NCBI GenBank assembly: GCA_000961765.1
Contig: LADT01000026.1
Location: 24,541-88,540, forward strand
DNA: 64,000 nucleotides
DNA from: Clostridiaceae bacterium BRH_c20a
GTDB lineage: Bacteria; Bacillota; Peptococcia; Peptococcales; BICA1-8
Reading direction: 5' to 3'
In this document: positions 17,018 through 26,615 of the stretch, piece after piece
How the letters are laid out: each line of letters starts with the position of its first letter
Position numbering within the stretch: position 1 is the first letter of the stretch
The notes under the pieces: model-generated
What the model was told of the DNA's origin: nothing
Database searches by the model: none
What the model saw: the letters and a program-made list of their open reading frames with translations, nothing else
Program-made: the position numbers and the translations under genes

Positions 17018-17236
17018 TTTAAAATGCAAGCTAAGTGGCATTGAATTTGTAAATTACCTGACGGTAGCTCTCCCTTTCACAAGCTATAATTAGGTAAGGT
17101 ATTTATGTTGTCTATAAGCAGCTGAGTTATTGGCAAAATAAATAATATTTATGAAAGGGGTGTTGATCCGGAAAGTATAGCTTTTATATGTATTTATTTT
17201 ATTAAGTATTAGGCAAATAAAAGAGGAGGAGAATTT

Positions 17237-18721
17237 ATGAGTACTGCAACTGTCAGTATTTCAACTGCCCAAAAACCCAATCTGATTTTTGGTATAGAAC
17301 CTAAACAATTTTGGGGCCTAATCGCTGGTTTTTCAATTATGTTCTTGTTCCATTTCGGGCCAGCTTTACCAGGGCTCAAACCAGAAGCCCAGTCAGTATT
17401 AGGTGTATTCTTTTGGTTTATGATTATAATGATCTGCAATTCCCTGCATAAGTTTGTTGTTGGACTGTTAGCGCCGGGATTTGTAGTTATGCTGGGGAAA
17501 TTTAAGATACCCGATGCTTTTTCAGCCTTTTCAAGTGATGCATTCTTTTTAACCGCCGGCGCTTTTGCTTTTGCTGCAATTATGATGGGAACACCACTGG
17601 GGAAAAGAATTGCGATTACTATTACCGACTTATTCCGGTCAGTTAAGGTAACGAGAATATTTTTCGGGTTATCTGCCGCTGATTTTACCATCAGTGGATT
17701 CCTTCCTACTGTGGCAGAAACAGGCTTATTACTACCTTTGGCTAAAGGTTTTTCAAGTCTAATGTCCGGCAAGGAACATTTGCCAGAGACTCAAAGAATA
17801 AATAAAGGCTTATTCTTATTGATTTGCGGTTTGATGCCTCTTTTTACCAGTATGATTATTCTTACTGCTCACTTCCCTAATATCCTGATGGCAGGGATGC
17901 TTGAAGAAGCAATTAAAATTAAAGTAACTTGGATGGACTGGTTAATATTAAATATTCCCTTATGGGGACTAATGCCCGTCGCCTTTTTCTATACTGTTTG
18001 GTATTTTAAGCTGTGGAACGTGGAAATTCCTGGAGCAGCTGATGAACTTCCCAAGATGAAAGCTGAATTAGGACCCACTACTTGGTCGGAAAAATGGGCC
18101 TTAGGTTCACTGATTATTTGTGTATTCCTGTGGATAACAGAAAAAACTCTCCATAATTTTAGCACCGGCATGGTTGCTCTTTTACTGGTTCTTTTAGTCT
18201 TCCTGCCCTTCAGCAGAATTAAATACAGTCAAATTGGCCCACATATTATGTGGGATACCTGGATTTTATTAGGTGGTGCAATTTCCATGGGAACCGCACT
18301 TCATAAATCAGGCGCTGTTCAATGGATGGTTGATTTGGCACTGGCTCCTATGGGAGATACAATTATTGCCCTCCCGCCTATTATTATTTTAATTATTGTT
18401 GTTATAGCCACTCAAATTGCTAGAGCTGGTATTGTAAGTGCTGCAGCCATGGGTGCAATGTTCATACCGCTTTGTATAACACTGGCACCGGAATTAGGCT
18501 TCAACATTTTGCCTTTTACTATGATTGTTGTAAACTGTTTAAGCTACTCATTCTTTCTCCCCATGTCGATCACTGCTTTCTTTATTGCTTGGGGTGCAGT
18601 AGATATGTCAATGGGTGAGGTAATGAAATTTGGTGCTCCACTATCTTTAATCTGTAATATTTATACAATTTTAACAATGTCCATGTGGTTACCTTTAATG
18701 GGTTATCCCTTGATGCAATAG
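17237..18721 (+). CDS. SLC13/DASS-family anion permease
   Basis: A 494-residue membrane carrier with about twelve hydrophobic segments. The layout agrees with the sodium-coupled DASS/SLC13 group: paired helices with SSDAFFLTAGAFAFAAIMMGTP, a second repeat WDTWILLGGAISMGTALHKSG, and a central cytoplasmic loop. Family substrates are di- and tricarboxylates, sulfate and related anions; the residues here do not decide which. It is the first gene of an operon with AprA- and AprB-like enzymes, only 27 bases before the flavoprotein gene. Import of the substrate of that redox enzyme is the simplest reading. It has a strong GAGGAGGAG ribosome site. Confidence 0.88.
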   Translation: MSTATVSISTAQKPNLIFGIEPKQFWGLIAGFSIMFLFHFGPALPGLKPEAQSVLGVFFWFMIIMICNSLHKFVVGLLAPGFVVMLGKFKIPDAFSAFSSDAFFLTAGAFAFAAIMMGTPLGKRIAITITDLFRSVKVTRIFFGLSAADFTISGFLPTVAETGLLLPLAKGFSSLMSGKEHLPETQRINKGLFLLICGLMPLFTSMIILTAHFPNILMAGMLEEAIKIKVTWMDWLILNIPLWGLMPVAFFYTVWYFKLWNVEIPGAADELPKMKAELGPTTWSEKWALGSLIICVFLWITEKTLHNFSTGMVALLLVLLVFLPFSRIKYSQIGPHIMWDTWILLGGAISMGTALHKSGAVQWMVDLALAPMGDTIIALPPIIILIIVVIATQIARAGIVSAAAMGAMFIPLCITLAPELGFNILPFTMIVVNCLSYSFFLPMSITAFFIAWGAVDMSMGEVMKFGAPLSLICNIYTILTMSMWLPLMGYPLMQ

Positions 18722-18748
18722 AATTTTTCTTCAAATGGGGGAGATAAA

Positions 18749-20515
18749 ATGTGTGCTGAAAAGGTTTTACCGAAAACAATCGATGAAATAGTACTTGAGG
18801 TTTTAGAAACAGATTTTCTGATTATCGGTGCCGGTAATGCAGGCTGCTTTGCAGCAATTGAAGCTAAAAGGCAAAATCCTAATTTAAAGGTTACCCTCAT
18901 GGAAAAGGCCTATATTGACCGTAGCGGCTGTCTGGCAGCAGGTATGGATGCTATCAATACTTATCTGAAAAAAGGCAGGACTATAGAAGAGTTTATTAAG
19001 TGGAGCCGTTCTCAGGCTGGAGGATTAATTAGGGAGGACCTAGCTATTAAGGTAGCGGAAAACCTGAATAAGCCGGTGGAAGAGTGGGAACAGTGGGGAC
19101 TGCCTATAAAAAAGGATGAGGATTCAGAAGAGTATAAAACCAGAGGGAAATGGGATATTACCATTCAAGGCGAGTCCATGAAGCCAATTATTGCTGAGAA
19201 AGTTAGAGAGTACGGCTGTGAAATATTAAACAGAGTAACTGCAACTAACGTTTTGATCAGTAAGGGGAAAGTAGTAGGAGCTGCCGGCTTTGGAGTAAGA
19301 AACGGAAAGATGTATGTAGTTAAAGCCAAAGCAACCTGTATTGCTACCGGTGGGGCTGCCGGTTTGTATAAGACCTATCAGAACGATGGTATTGATAGCC
19401 ATCATCAGTTGTGGTATTGCCCCTTTAATACAGGTACAGGTTATGCCATGGGAATCCGTGCAGGAGCGGAAATGACTACCTTTGAAATGCGCTGGTGTGC
19501 AACAAGAACTAAGGATTTCAACGGCCCAATCGACACCATTTCTGTTGGCTATAAAACCCCTATGATAAATGCTAAGGGAGAAAAAATACTAGAGAAAAGA
19601 TATGCCCATCTAGGAGGGGAAGCAGCACCTAGGTATATCCGGGCTAATGCCCCTATGGAGGAATGGTTGGAAGGCCGGGGTCCTTGCTTTGTGGATACCC
19701 GGAATATGAGTGATGAGGATATCAAACAAATGAAGACCGATTATCTAAATGAAAGACCAACTTATGTTTTATTTATGGCTGCCAGGGGGCAGGAGTTAAA
19801 AGAGGAGCCAATAGAAATTTATGGTAATGACCCTTATATTGTGGGCGGTCATACAGCAAGCGGCTATTGGGTAGACACAAATTGGTCCACAACATTACCG
19901 GGCTTATTTGCCTGTGGTGATGTTTCCGGCGGAGTGCCTAATAAATTTGTTGGCGGCTGTGCAGCAGAAGGCTTATTAGCTGCCCAGGGTGCTGTTAAAT
20001 ATATTGCAGGATTGGAAAACCTGCCAGAGGTTGATGAAAAGCAAATTGAAGCAGAAAAGCTCAGAGTTTATGCTCCTTTGTTCCGTATGGAGCAGGAAGG
20101 TGACGGAGTTCAGTGGCGGGAAATGGAAGAGAGGATGCAGCGGCTGATGGATGAGTACGCTGGGGGAGTTCATCAATTTTTCCGGATGAGTGAAGAACAG
20201 CTAAAATATGCCCTAAAGAATATTAAAATACTTCAGAGGCAGGTTGAATATTTAATAGCTAAAGATTTTCATGACCTGATGAGCTGTCATGAAGTAATTG
20301 ATCGGCTGGATGTAGCAGAAGTATTAATCCATCATCTTTTATTCCGTAAAGAAACCCGCTGGCCAGGCTGGCAAACCAGGGTTGATTATCCGCAGGTAAA
20401 TAATGAGGAGTATGACTGTTTTGTCAATTCTTGTAGAAATCAAGAAACAGGTGAAATAGAAATGTATAAGCGCCCTTATGAACAAATCCTACCTGGTGAG
20501 AGGTTACAACCTTAA
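18749..20515 (+). CDS. AprA-like FAD flavoprotein (adenylylsulfate reductase alpha homolog)
   Basis: A 588-residue flavoprotein of the fumarate reductase/AprA superfamily. It has the FAD dinucleotide motif LIIGAGNAG near residue 25, TCIATGGAAGLY, and a C-terminal ACGDVSGG..NKFVGGCAAEG. EMRWCATRTKDFNGP aligns with the AprA active-site stretch ENRFVPARFKDGYGP known to me, keeping R and KD but changing neighbours. GGHTASGYW matches the segment holding the second active-site histidine. It is shorter than dissimilatory AprA (about 660), and neither sulfate adenylyltransferase nor dsrAB is near. It is therefore probably a paralog acting on another oxidised substrate, perhaps one imported by the upstream carrier. 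Confidence 0.82.
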   Translation: MCAEKVLPKTIDEIVLEVLETDFLIIGAGNAGCFAAIEAKRQNPNLKVTLMEKAYIDRSGCLAAGMDAINTYLKKGRTIEEFIKWSRSQAGGLIREDLAIKVAENLNKPVEEWEQWGLPIKKDEDSEEYKTRGKWDITIQGESMKPIIAEKVREYGCEILNRVTATNVLISKGKVVGAAGFGVRNGKMYVVKAKATCIATGGAAGLYKTYQNDGIDSHHQLWYCPFNTGTGYAMGIRAGAEMTTFEMRWCATRTKDFNGPIDTISVGYKTPMINAKGEKILEKRYAHLGGEAAPRYIRANAPMEEWLEGRGPCFVDTRNMSDEDIKQMKTDYLNERPTYVLFMAARGQELKEEPIEIYGNDPYIVGGHTASGYWVDTNWSTTLPGLFACGDVSGGVPNKFVGGCAAEGLLAAQGAVKYIAGLENLPEVDEKQIEAEKLRVYAPLFRMEQEGDGVQWREMEERMQRLMDEYAGGVHQFFRMSEEQLKYALKNIKILQRQVEYLIAKDFHDLMSCHEVIDRLDVAEVLIHHLLFRKETRWPGWQTRVDYPQVNNEEYDCFVNSCRNQETGEIEMYKRPYEQILPGERLQP

Positions 20516-20548
20516 ATTCATAAATGTTGGACAAAGGGGGAATTAGTA

Positions 20549-20866
20549 GTGCCGCCAAAAATTAACTTTAATAAGTGTGATGGCTGTAGGGCAGAAGAAG
20601 AACCACTATGTGAACAAATATGCCCTGGTAACTTAATGACTTTGCAAGATGGAAAAGCCCATTGTCGGGGTGACCGTGACTGCTGGGACTGCATGTCTTG
20701 CACCAAAATATGTCCTCAAGGTGCAATTGAAACTAGGCTTCCCTACCAGCTAGGGTATTATCCGGCAAAACTGATACCCAGAGTAGGTACCAATAAAATT
20801 ATGTGGACCTGTGTGGATATTAACGGTAAGGTTGAACGATTTGTGGTTAAGACGAGAAATGACTAA
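20549..20866 (+). CDS. AprB-like two-cluster ferredoxin subunit
   Basis: A 105-residue protein starting at GTG 20549. Cysteines form two [4Fe-4S] sites. One has the AprB-specific long spacing (CDGC, eight residues, C, then ICP) and the other is CWDCMSCTKICPQGA. The tail GTNKIMWTCVDINGKVERFVVKTR matches the end of AprB that wraps around AprA, apart from a shorter C-terminus. It should be the electron-transfer partner of the AprA-like flavoprotein encoded 33 bases upstream. Order is A then B, the reverse of the usual aprBA. Confidence 0.85.
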   Translation: MPPKINFNKCDGCRAEEEPLCEQICPGNLMTLQDGKAHCRGDRDCWDCMSCTKICPQGAIETRLPYQLGYYPAKLIPRVGTNKIMWTCVDINGKVERFVVKTRND

Positions 20867-20881
20867 TTAGAGGTGGAAAAA

Positions 20882-22075
20882 ATGACTGTAGGAGTAATAC
20901 TTTGCCGTTGCAACGGGATGATGGAAAATCTGGATTGGGTGGCTATAGCAGATTTTCTAAATAAGAAAAAGGATGTAGTTGATACTCTTATTCTAGATAT
21001 TGCCTGTAGTCCTCAGAGTCAGCAGGATATGGTGGAGTTTATAGAAAGCCAAAAAATTGACCGCTTTGTTGCAGCGGCTTGTTCTCCTCTAGTTAAAGGC
21101 GGTCTGTTTCAGGCCTTAGCCCGCAAAATGGGTATGCCAAACCAACATCTAGAACAGGTAAACATAAGGGAACAGTGTTCATGGGCTATTCAAGAATCAG
21201 GTCCTGCCCTAGAAAATGCTAAAATAAAGTTAAACATGGCATTGAAACGTCTAAGTAAAGTCAAAGATCTAGGTCACTGGCAGTTTAATAAGGCATATAT
21301 CAATACATTAAGATGTGATAAGTGCAAAAGGTGTATTGAGGAATGCCCTAATGAGGCTATTTCACTTGGAGTCGATGGGTTTCCTTTTGTTGACGGAAAT
21401 AAATGTGTTAAGTGCGGGGTTTGTCTGGGGGGATGTCCCTTAGGAATTATCTCCCTGCCTAACTTCCGCTTAGAAGAAATTAACGGGATGATTGAAGAGG
21501 CAGCTAAATCTAAGAGCAAGCCCAACCTTATTGGTTTATTTTGCCCCCATGCTTATGAAGAGGCAGATGTTGTTAGTGCTAAGGGGTGCCCTGGACTAGC
21601 TAACTTAAATGTAATTTCCGTTCCCTGTTCTGGCGCGGTAAATATGGCTCTAGTAAACGATGCCCTCGCGACAGGCATTGACGGTGTAATTATTGCAGGC
21701 TGTGAGCATAGCCAGTGTCAGCTTCGTAGGGGAAATGATTATGCTAAGAAAAGAATTGCTAATCAGCAGGAGACTTTAGAAGAGATGTTTTTGGAGAAGG
21801 AACGGCTTATTTATATGGCTTTTGACGAAAATTATACATCCTCAGCAGAAATAGATGATAAGATTTGTTCAAAATGTGGAATTTGTGAGCATGTATGTCC
21901 TTTTAGGGCTATTTCTTACTCCCCGGAAGAGGATAGAATGTTTATAAATCCACAGGGCTGCCGCTCTTGCGGTACCTGCTCCGCTTCTTGCCCAGCGGGT
22001 GCTGTTAAGCTACCTGAGGCTTGCGATGAAGAAATAATGGGAGCTATTGATTTGCTTATAGGGGAGGGTTATTGA
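20882..22075 (+). CDS. HdrA/MvhD-like multi-[4Fe-4S] electron-transfer protein
   Basis: About 397 residues. The N-terminal 130 residues (VGVILCRCNG... IREQCSW... IKLNMALKRL) match the first domain of HdrA/QmoA/QmoB, but the FAD domain is absent. A 2[4Fe-4S] ferredoxin follows (CDKCKRCIEECP, CVKCGVCLGGCP). Next comes an MvhD-like domain (LFCPHAYEEAD, VPCSGAVN, GCEHSQCQLRRGN). A second ferredoxin closes it (CSKCGICEHVCP, CRSCGTCSASCP). It should wire the AprAB-like pair to the cell's electron pool, much as Qmo serves true AprAB. The frame opens at GTG 20873, but ATG 20882 fits AGAGGTGG better. Confidence 0.82.
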   Translation: MTVGVILCRCNGMMENLDWVAIADFLNKKKDVVDTLILDIACSPQSQQDMVEFIESQKIDRFVAAACSPLVKGGLFQALARKMGMPNQHLEQVNIREQCSWAIQESGPALENAKIKLNMALKRLSKVKDLGHWQFNKAYINTLRCDKCKRCIEECPNEAISLGVDGFPFVDGNKCVKCGVCLGGCPLGIISLPNFRLEEINGMIEEAAKSKSKPNLIGLFCPHAYEEADVVSAKGCPGLANLNVISVPCSGAVNMALVNDALATGIDGVIIAGCEHSQCQLRRGNDYAKKRIANQQETLEEMFLEKERLIYMAFDENYTSSAEIDDKICSKCGICEHVCPFRAISYSPEEDRMFINPQGCRSCGTCSASCPAGAVKLPEACDEEIMGAIDLLIGEGY

Positions 22076-22509
22076 TGGCTGTCAAAATTATTTTCTGCAA
22101 AAACCAGAGATGCAGAACAGATCAGTTGGACTTGACTAGATTTAGGTGTGACCTTAAAAAGGCAAATCAGGAGTTTATTGAACTTCCTGATTTATGTATA
22201 AATGTAGAAAAGGTAAACTTAATTTACGGTGATTTGGTCATCTGCGGGTGTGATGAAAAAGTATTCAAAAGCAGGTTAGAGAAGAGTGGGAAAAAAATAG
22301 TCTTTGCTCCCATTAGAGAAGAATCTTTATGGCTTTATCAGGATAGAGAAGCCGGTTATAGGCAGGCTCTTTTACAGATAAAGCTGGCCCTAAATCGGCT
22401 TAAATTTAAAAGAAAGAATGATAAGCTACCTTTAAATAGCTTTAATAAAAAAATTAATGATTACTTAGAAATCGTGCATGAATTAGGACCAAATCCTTTT
22501 AAAGTTTAA
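22075..22509 (+). CDS. small stand-alone HdrA N-domain-like protein
   Basis: A 144-residue protein, not a named family. Its start ATG overlaps the stop of the previous gene by one base (TGATG) behind GGGGAGGG. The second half, DLVICGCDEK... FAPIREESLWLYQ... ALLQIKLALNRLK, runs parallel to the N-terminal domain of the preceding protein (VAAACSP... IREQCSW... IKLNMALKRL). It thus looks like a divergent copy of the HdrA N-terminal domain without ferredoxin or FAD parts. Cysteines at FCKNQRC and CGC could bind a cluster. Probably a subunit or accessory protein of the same redox complex; that is inferred from linkage and similarity. Confidence 0.6.
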   Translation: MAVKIIFCKNQRCRTDQLDLTRFRCDLKKANQEFIELPDLCINVEKVNLIYGDLVICGCDEKVFKSRLEKSGKKIVFAPIREESLWLYQDREAGYRQALLQIKLALNRLKFKRKNDKLPLNSFNKKINDYLEIVHELGPNPFKV

Positions 22510-22523
22510 AATATAGTTAATGT

Positions 22524-22572
22524 GGGGTGGTTCTTGCTTAGATCAATTAAGCAAGAACCACCCCGCTTTTTG
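22524..22572 (+). terminator. strong terminator of the SLC13-AprAB-like operon
   Basis: A perfect 17-bp stem (GGGGTGGTTCTTGCTTA with its complement), a 7-base loop and a following GCTTTTT. It closes the five-gene operon. Confidence 0.9.
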
Positions 22573-22650
22573 CTTTGGTAAGGCTGAATAACTATGGGTA
22601 AAACTAGATTCTTTTTCATACTGTAGGTTCTGCAACGTAGTTACATTAAT

Positions 22651-22681
22651 ATAGATACTATAGGGGGGTATATGTTATAAT
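22651..22681 (+). promoter_or_regulatory. candidate copper-responsive promoter of copA
   Basis: The segment holds TATAGGGGGGTAT directly before a TATAAT at 22676-22681. G-runs flanked by TA resemble CsoR operators of Gram-positive copper exporters. The site lies about 45 bases before the ATPase start. No csoR gene is in the window. Confidence 0.4.
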
Positions 22682-22724
22682 GGATCATGAGGGTATAACT
22701 TAAGCAGAAATAGGAGGTAAAATT

Positions 22725-25139
22725 ATGGCTAAAGAAAGAACTATTAATATACCTGTTTTAGGAATGACCTGTGCTGTTTGTGCTACTAGAATAGAAAAAA
22801 AGGTTCCAAAATTAGAAGGAATTATTGATGTCAACGTTAATTTTGGAGCTGAAAAGGCCCAAGTAAAATATGATGCCGATGTTGTGCAGTTAAAGGATGT
22901 TGTCGCAAAAATAATAGATACAGGCTATGATGTCCCCAAGGATAAGGTTGAGCTAAAAATCCAGGGAATGACCTGTGCAGCTTGTTCTACCCGGATTGAG
23001 CGGGGCCTAAATAAAATGGACGGTATCTTAGAGGCTAACGTTAATCTGGCTTTAGAAAAGGCTAATATTGCCTATGTCCCTGGTTTGGTATCGGTACAGG
23101 AAATTAAAAAGAAAATTGAAGATATTGGTTATCAGATTCTGGATTTTGAGGCTGGAGCTACAGGTGATAAAGAACAGGAAGCGCGGCAGAAGGAGATAAG
23201 AAGGCAACGTAATTTATTTATAATTTCAGCCCTACTATCCTTACCATTATTATCTATGATGTTTATTGAGTGGTTTGGGCTTCATGAGGTTGCCCCCCAT
23301 TTTCTTATGGACCCAGTTTTCCAGTTTGTTTTAACAACACCTATTCAGTTTGGTGTGGGAAGTTATTTTTATATTGATGCATATAAGGCCTTGAAAGGCG
23401 GCAGTGCAAATATGTCAGTGCTGGTAGCTTTAGGTACATCAGCTGCGTACTTTTATAGTGTAGCTGCTACCTTCTTTAGTGATTTAGTAGGTACAAGCCA
23501 TGTTTATTACGAAACAGCCGCTATAATTATTACCCTAATTATTTTAGGAAAGCTTTTAGAAGCCCTAGCAAAAGGGAGAACATCAGAAGCAATTAAAAAG
23601 CTGATGGGTCTACAGCCCAAAACTGCCCGGGTAATCAGAAACGACCAAGAAGTAGATATACCAATAGAAGAGGTTGTTGTTGGTGATATTATCGTAGTAA
23701 AGCCTGGGGAGAAACTTCCGGTAGATGGTATTGTTGTAAGCGGAACATCTAGTGTTGATGAATCAATGCTCACCGGTGAAAGCCTGCCCGTGGATAAAAA
23801 AGAAGGCAGTGAGGTAATCGGAGCTACCATAAATAAACACGGCAGCTTTAAGTTTAAAGCCACAAAGGTAGGAAAAGAGACTGCTCTGGCTCAAATAGTC
23901 AGGATAGTGGAGGAAGCCCAAGGCTCAAAAGCTCCAATTCAAAGAATGGCTGATATAATATCTGCTTATTTTGTTCCTGTAGTTATTGCTATTTCAGTTG
24001 TTACCTTTTTGAGCTGGTATTTTATCGTGGAGCCCGGGGAATTTACCAAAGCACTATTACCTGCTATCGCTGTTCTTGTTATAGCCTGTCCCTGTGCTTT
24101 AGGTTTGGCGACACCTACCTCAATTATGGTTGGAACAGGTAAAGGTGCGGAGAATGGTATTCTTATCAAAGGTGGGGAACATTTAGAAAATGCCCATAAA
24201 ATTAATACGGTAGTTCTAGATAAAACCGGAACCATTACTAAAGGTGAGCCAGAGGTTACTGATATAATTGCAACCTTTATAGCTAAAGAAGAACTTCTAA
24301 GATTAGCGGCCAGTGCTGAGAGAAATTCTGAGCATCCCCTAGCCGAGGCTATAGTAGGTTATGCCCGGAATCAAGGAATAGAGCTGAGGGAGGCAATTGA
24401 TTTTAAAGCTATACCCGGTCATGGAATAGAAGTAAAGGTTGATGGCAAGTTAATTTTTCTGGGCAATCGGAAATTAATGAAAGATAAAGAAATAAATATT
24501 GAAAAATTAGCTATGATTGCTGATAATTATGAAGGGCAAGGCAAAACCGCTATGCTTGTAGCTGTTGATGGCAAAGCAGCAGGGGTTATTGCTGTAGCCG
24601 ATACTGTAAAGAAAAGTTCCCTAAGTGCTATAAAAGAGTTAAAAGAAATGGGAATAGAAGTTATAATGATTACAGGGGATAACAAAAAAACTGCTCTGGC
24701 TATCGCAAATCAGGTAGGAATTGATAAGGTATTAGCAGAAGTATTACCGGAGAATAAGGCAGAAGAAGTGGACAAGCTTAAAAAAGCAGGGAAAAAGGTA
24801 GCTATGGTAGGGGACGGAATAAATGATGCTCCAGCCTTAGTTACCGCAGATGTGGGCATTGCCATTGGTACAGGGACAGATATAGCCATGGAGGCCGGAG
24901 ACATAACACTAATTAGCGGTGATTTGCATGGTATAGTTGCGGCTATAAAACTAAGTAAGGCTACCATGGTCAATATAAAGCAAAACCTATTCTGGGCATT
25001 GTTTTATAATAGCTTAGGTATCCCGGTTGCCGCTTTTGGCTTACTATCACCTGTAATTGCAGGTGCTGCTATGGCTTTTAGCTCTGTATCTGTTGTTTCT
25101 AATGCCTTGAGATTAAAAAGGTGGAAGTATCAACATTAA
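22725..25139 (+). CDS. copA: copper-exporting P1B-type ATPase (CopA)
   Basis: An 804-residue heavy-metal ATPase. Two N-terminal HMA domains carry GMTCAVC (about residue 13) and GMTCAAC (about 82). The transport site CPC in [12 protein letters not shown] (about 454) defines the Cu+ group. The actuator TGE ([10 protein letters not shown]), the phosphorylated aspartate in DKTGTITKG (about 498), SEHPLAEA and [12 protein letters not shown] complete the P-type machinery. About eight membrane helices are visible. It pumps Cu+ (possibly Ag+) out of the cytoplasm. It has its own promoter and a GGAGG site. The LarA-like gene 33 bases downstream may be co-transcribed. Confidence 0.93.
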   Translation: MAKERTINIPVLGMTCAVCATRIEKKVPKLEGIIDVNVNFGAEKAQVKYDADVVQLKDVVAKIIDTGYDVPKDKVELKIQGMTCAACSTRIERGLNKMDGILEANVNLALEKANIAYVPGLVSVQEIKKKIEDIGYQILDFEAGATGDKEQEARQKEIRRQRNLFIISALLSLPLLSMMFIEWFGLHEVAPHFLMDPVFQFVLTTPIQFGVGSYFYIDAYKALKGGSANMSVLVALGTSAAYFYSVAATFFSDLVGTSHVYYETAAIIITLIILGKLLEALAKGRTSEAIKKLMGLQPKTARVIRNDQEVDIPIEEVVVGDIIVVKPGEKLPVDGIVVSGTSSVDESMLTGESLPVDKKEGSEVIGATINKHGSFKFKATKVGKETALAQIVRIVEEAQGSKAPIQRMADIISAYFVPVVIAISVVTFLSWYFIVEPGEFTKALLPAIAVLVIACPCALGLATPTSIMVGTGKGAENGILIKGGEHLENAHKINTVVLDKTGTITKGEPEVTDIIATFIAKEELLRLAASAERNSEHPLAEAIVGYARNQGIELREAIDFKAIPGHGIEVKVDGKLIFLGNRKLMKDKEINIEKLAMIADNYEGQGKTAMLVAVDGKAAGVIAVADTVKKSSLSAIKELKEMGIEVIMITGDNKKTALAIANQVGIDKVLAEVLPENKAEEVDKLKKAGKKVAMVGDGINDAPALVTADVGIAIGTGTDIAMEAGDITLISGDLHGIVAAIKLSKATMVNIKQNLFWALFYNSLGIPVAAFGLLSPVIAGAAMAFSSVSVVSNALRLKRWKYQH

Positions 25140-25172
25140 TTTTAATTATTAAATTGATTGGAGGAATAAAAA

Positions 25173-26471
25173 ATGGTTTCAGGATTAGTCCAAGAATGGA
25201 ATAAGGCAGAATTGCCTAAAATGGTTAGGGTCAGGCAGAAATTTGCTGGGTCGAAGATCAAAGATATACGAGAGGAAATGAGAGATCAGTTTAGTGCATT
25301 AAAGCTCTCAGAAAGGCTAAAGCCAGGAGCTAAAATTGCAGTTGCAGTAGGCAGCAGAGGTATCCATGATATAGATAAGATAACTAAAGAAGTTATTGAA
25401 ATTTTAAAGGATCACAATTTTGAACCTTTTATTATCCCGGCTATGGGCAGTCATGGTGGTGCTGCAGAAGAAGGTCAAGTTAAGGTTTTAGCGGAATACG
25501 GTATTACTGAAGATACTATGGGTGTATCTATTAAGTCTTCCCTTGATGTAGTTGAGGTTGGAACTGTGCGTGTTCCCTCGGTTCCCGAGGAATTTCCCGT
25601 ATATGTAGATAAAATTGGCTATAATTCCGATGGTATTGTAGTAATAAATAGAGTTAAACCCCATACCTTATTTAGACATGATGTGGAAAGCGGTTTAATG
25701 AAGATGCTGACTATCGGTCTGGGAAAACATCAAGGAGCAACTATTGCCCACCTCCAGGGCTTTGATATTTTTGGAGAAATAATCCCAGCGGTAGGGGAAG
25801 AAATTCTAAAAAAGGCACCTATCTATTTTGGAGTAGGGATTGTCGAAAATGCTTTTGAAGAAACAGCAGAAATCAGAATTGTTCCCCGAGAGGATTTCAT
25901 GCAAGCTGATCAGGAACTTTTAGTAAAGGCAAGAAAGCTTATGGGCAGGATCATGCTTCCGGAGATTGATGTATTAATTATTAAAGAAATAGGCAAAGAG
26001 TTTAGTGGTGATGGGATGGATCCTAATGTAGTTGGCCGGTATTTAAATCCCCATATTAAGCCTGACATTAAGGCACAAAAAATTGTAGTTCTGGATTTAT
26101 CGGAAAAAACTAAAGGCAATGCAACTGGTATAGGCTCCGCTGATGTTATAACTAAAAGGATGTATGACAAAATTGATCTTAAGAAAACCTATATCAATAT
26201 TTACACCTCTACTGCCTTACCGGGCGGTCGGATACCAATAACAATAGATACTGATGAGGAAGCTATTCAGGTAGCCTTGACTTCCTGTGTACGTGTTTAT
26301 CCAGGTAAATATAAAGTGGTCTACATTCCTAATACTCTCTATTTAGAAGAGTTATGGGTTTCAGAGCCACTAGCCCAAACATTGAAAGATTCACCAGATT
26401 TCGAGATCATAGGTGAACCGGAAGCCATAGAATTTGATGCAGAAGGCAATATTGTTAATTTGCCCTTTTAA
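25173..26471 (+). CDS. lactate racemase-like (LarA / DUF2088) protein
   Basis: A 432-residue protein whose N-terminal half resembles the LarA fold: AVAVGSRGIHDIDKITKEV, PAMGSHGGAAEEGQ, INRVKPHTLFRHDVESGLMKMLTIGLGKH. LarA uses a nickel-pincer nucleotide bound to a lysine, with histidines at the metal. Here the histidines of GSHGG and KPHTLFRH and the lysines of MKMLTIGLGK are candidates. The sequence is not canonical LarA, and no larBCE maturation genes are near. It is best read as a LarA-like isomerase or epimerase of unknown 2-hydroxy acid. A GGAGG start and tight spacing suggest it may be read through from copA. Confidence 0.72.
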   Translation: MVSGLVQEWNKAELPKMVRVRQKFAGSKIKDIREEMRDQFSALKLSERLKPGAKIAVAVGSRGIHDIDKITKEVIEILKDHNFEPFIIPAMGSHGGAAEEGQVKVLAEYGITEDTMGVSIKSSLDVVEVGTVRVPSVPEEFPVYVDKIGYNSDGIVVINRVKPHTLFRHDVESGLMKMLTIGLGKHQGATIAHLQGFDIFGEIIPAVGEEILKKAPIYFGVGIVENAFEETAEIRIVPREDFMQADQELLVKARKLMGRIMLPEIDVLIIKEIGKEFSGDGMDPNVVGRYLNPHIKPDIKAQKIVVLDLSEKTKGNATGIGSADVITKRMYDKIDLKKTYINIYTSTALPGGRIPITIDTDEEAIQVALTSCVRVYPGKYKVVYIPNTLYLEELWVSEPLAQTLKDSPDFEIIGEPEAIEFDAEGNIVNLPF

Positions 26472-26588
26472 GGAAAGGGGACACACCTCATTTTGGGAGT
26501 GATCTTTGGCCGAGGAATGTCCCCAACGTATGGAAAGGGGACACACCTCATTTTGGGAGTGATCTTTGGCCGAGGAATGTCCCCAACG
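26472..26588. repeat. two tandem 57-bp repeats with GGGGACA/TGTCCCC ends
   Basis: Two identical 57-base copies at 26472-26528 and 26532-26588 are separated by TAT. Each has inverted ends, GGGGACA(N)CCTC against GAGGAATGTCCCC, able to form a hairpin. Short paired palindromes like this are the kind of DNA mobilised by RAYT (Y1) transposases, relics of which occur at 43.5 and 62.5 kb. The frame across them encodes a spurious repeated GVIFGRGMSPT. Confidence 0.75.
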
Positions 26589-26615
26589 AATAATAGGTTG
26601 AGATTTCGCTACGCT

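Noticed and set aside
18749..20866. True dissimilatory sulfate-reduction aprBA genes
   Set aside because: The flavoprotein is much shorter, gene order is reversed, and sat, dsrAB and qmoABC are absent from the region. The name AprA/AprB-like is safer.
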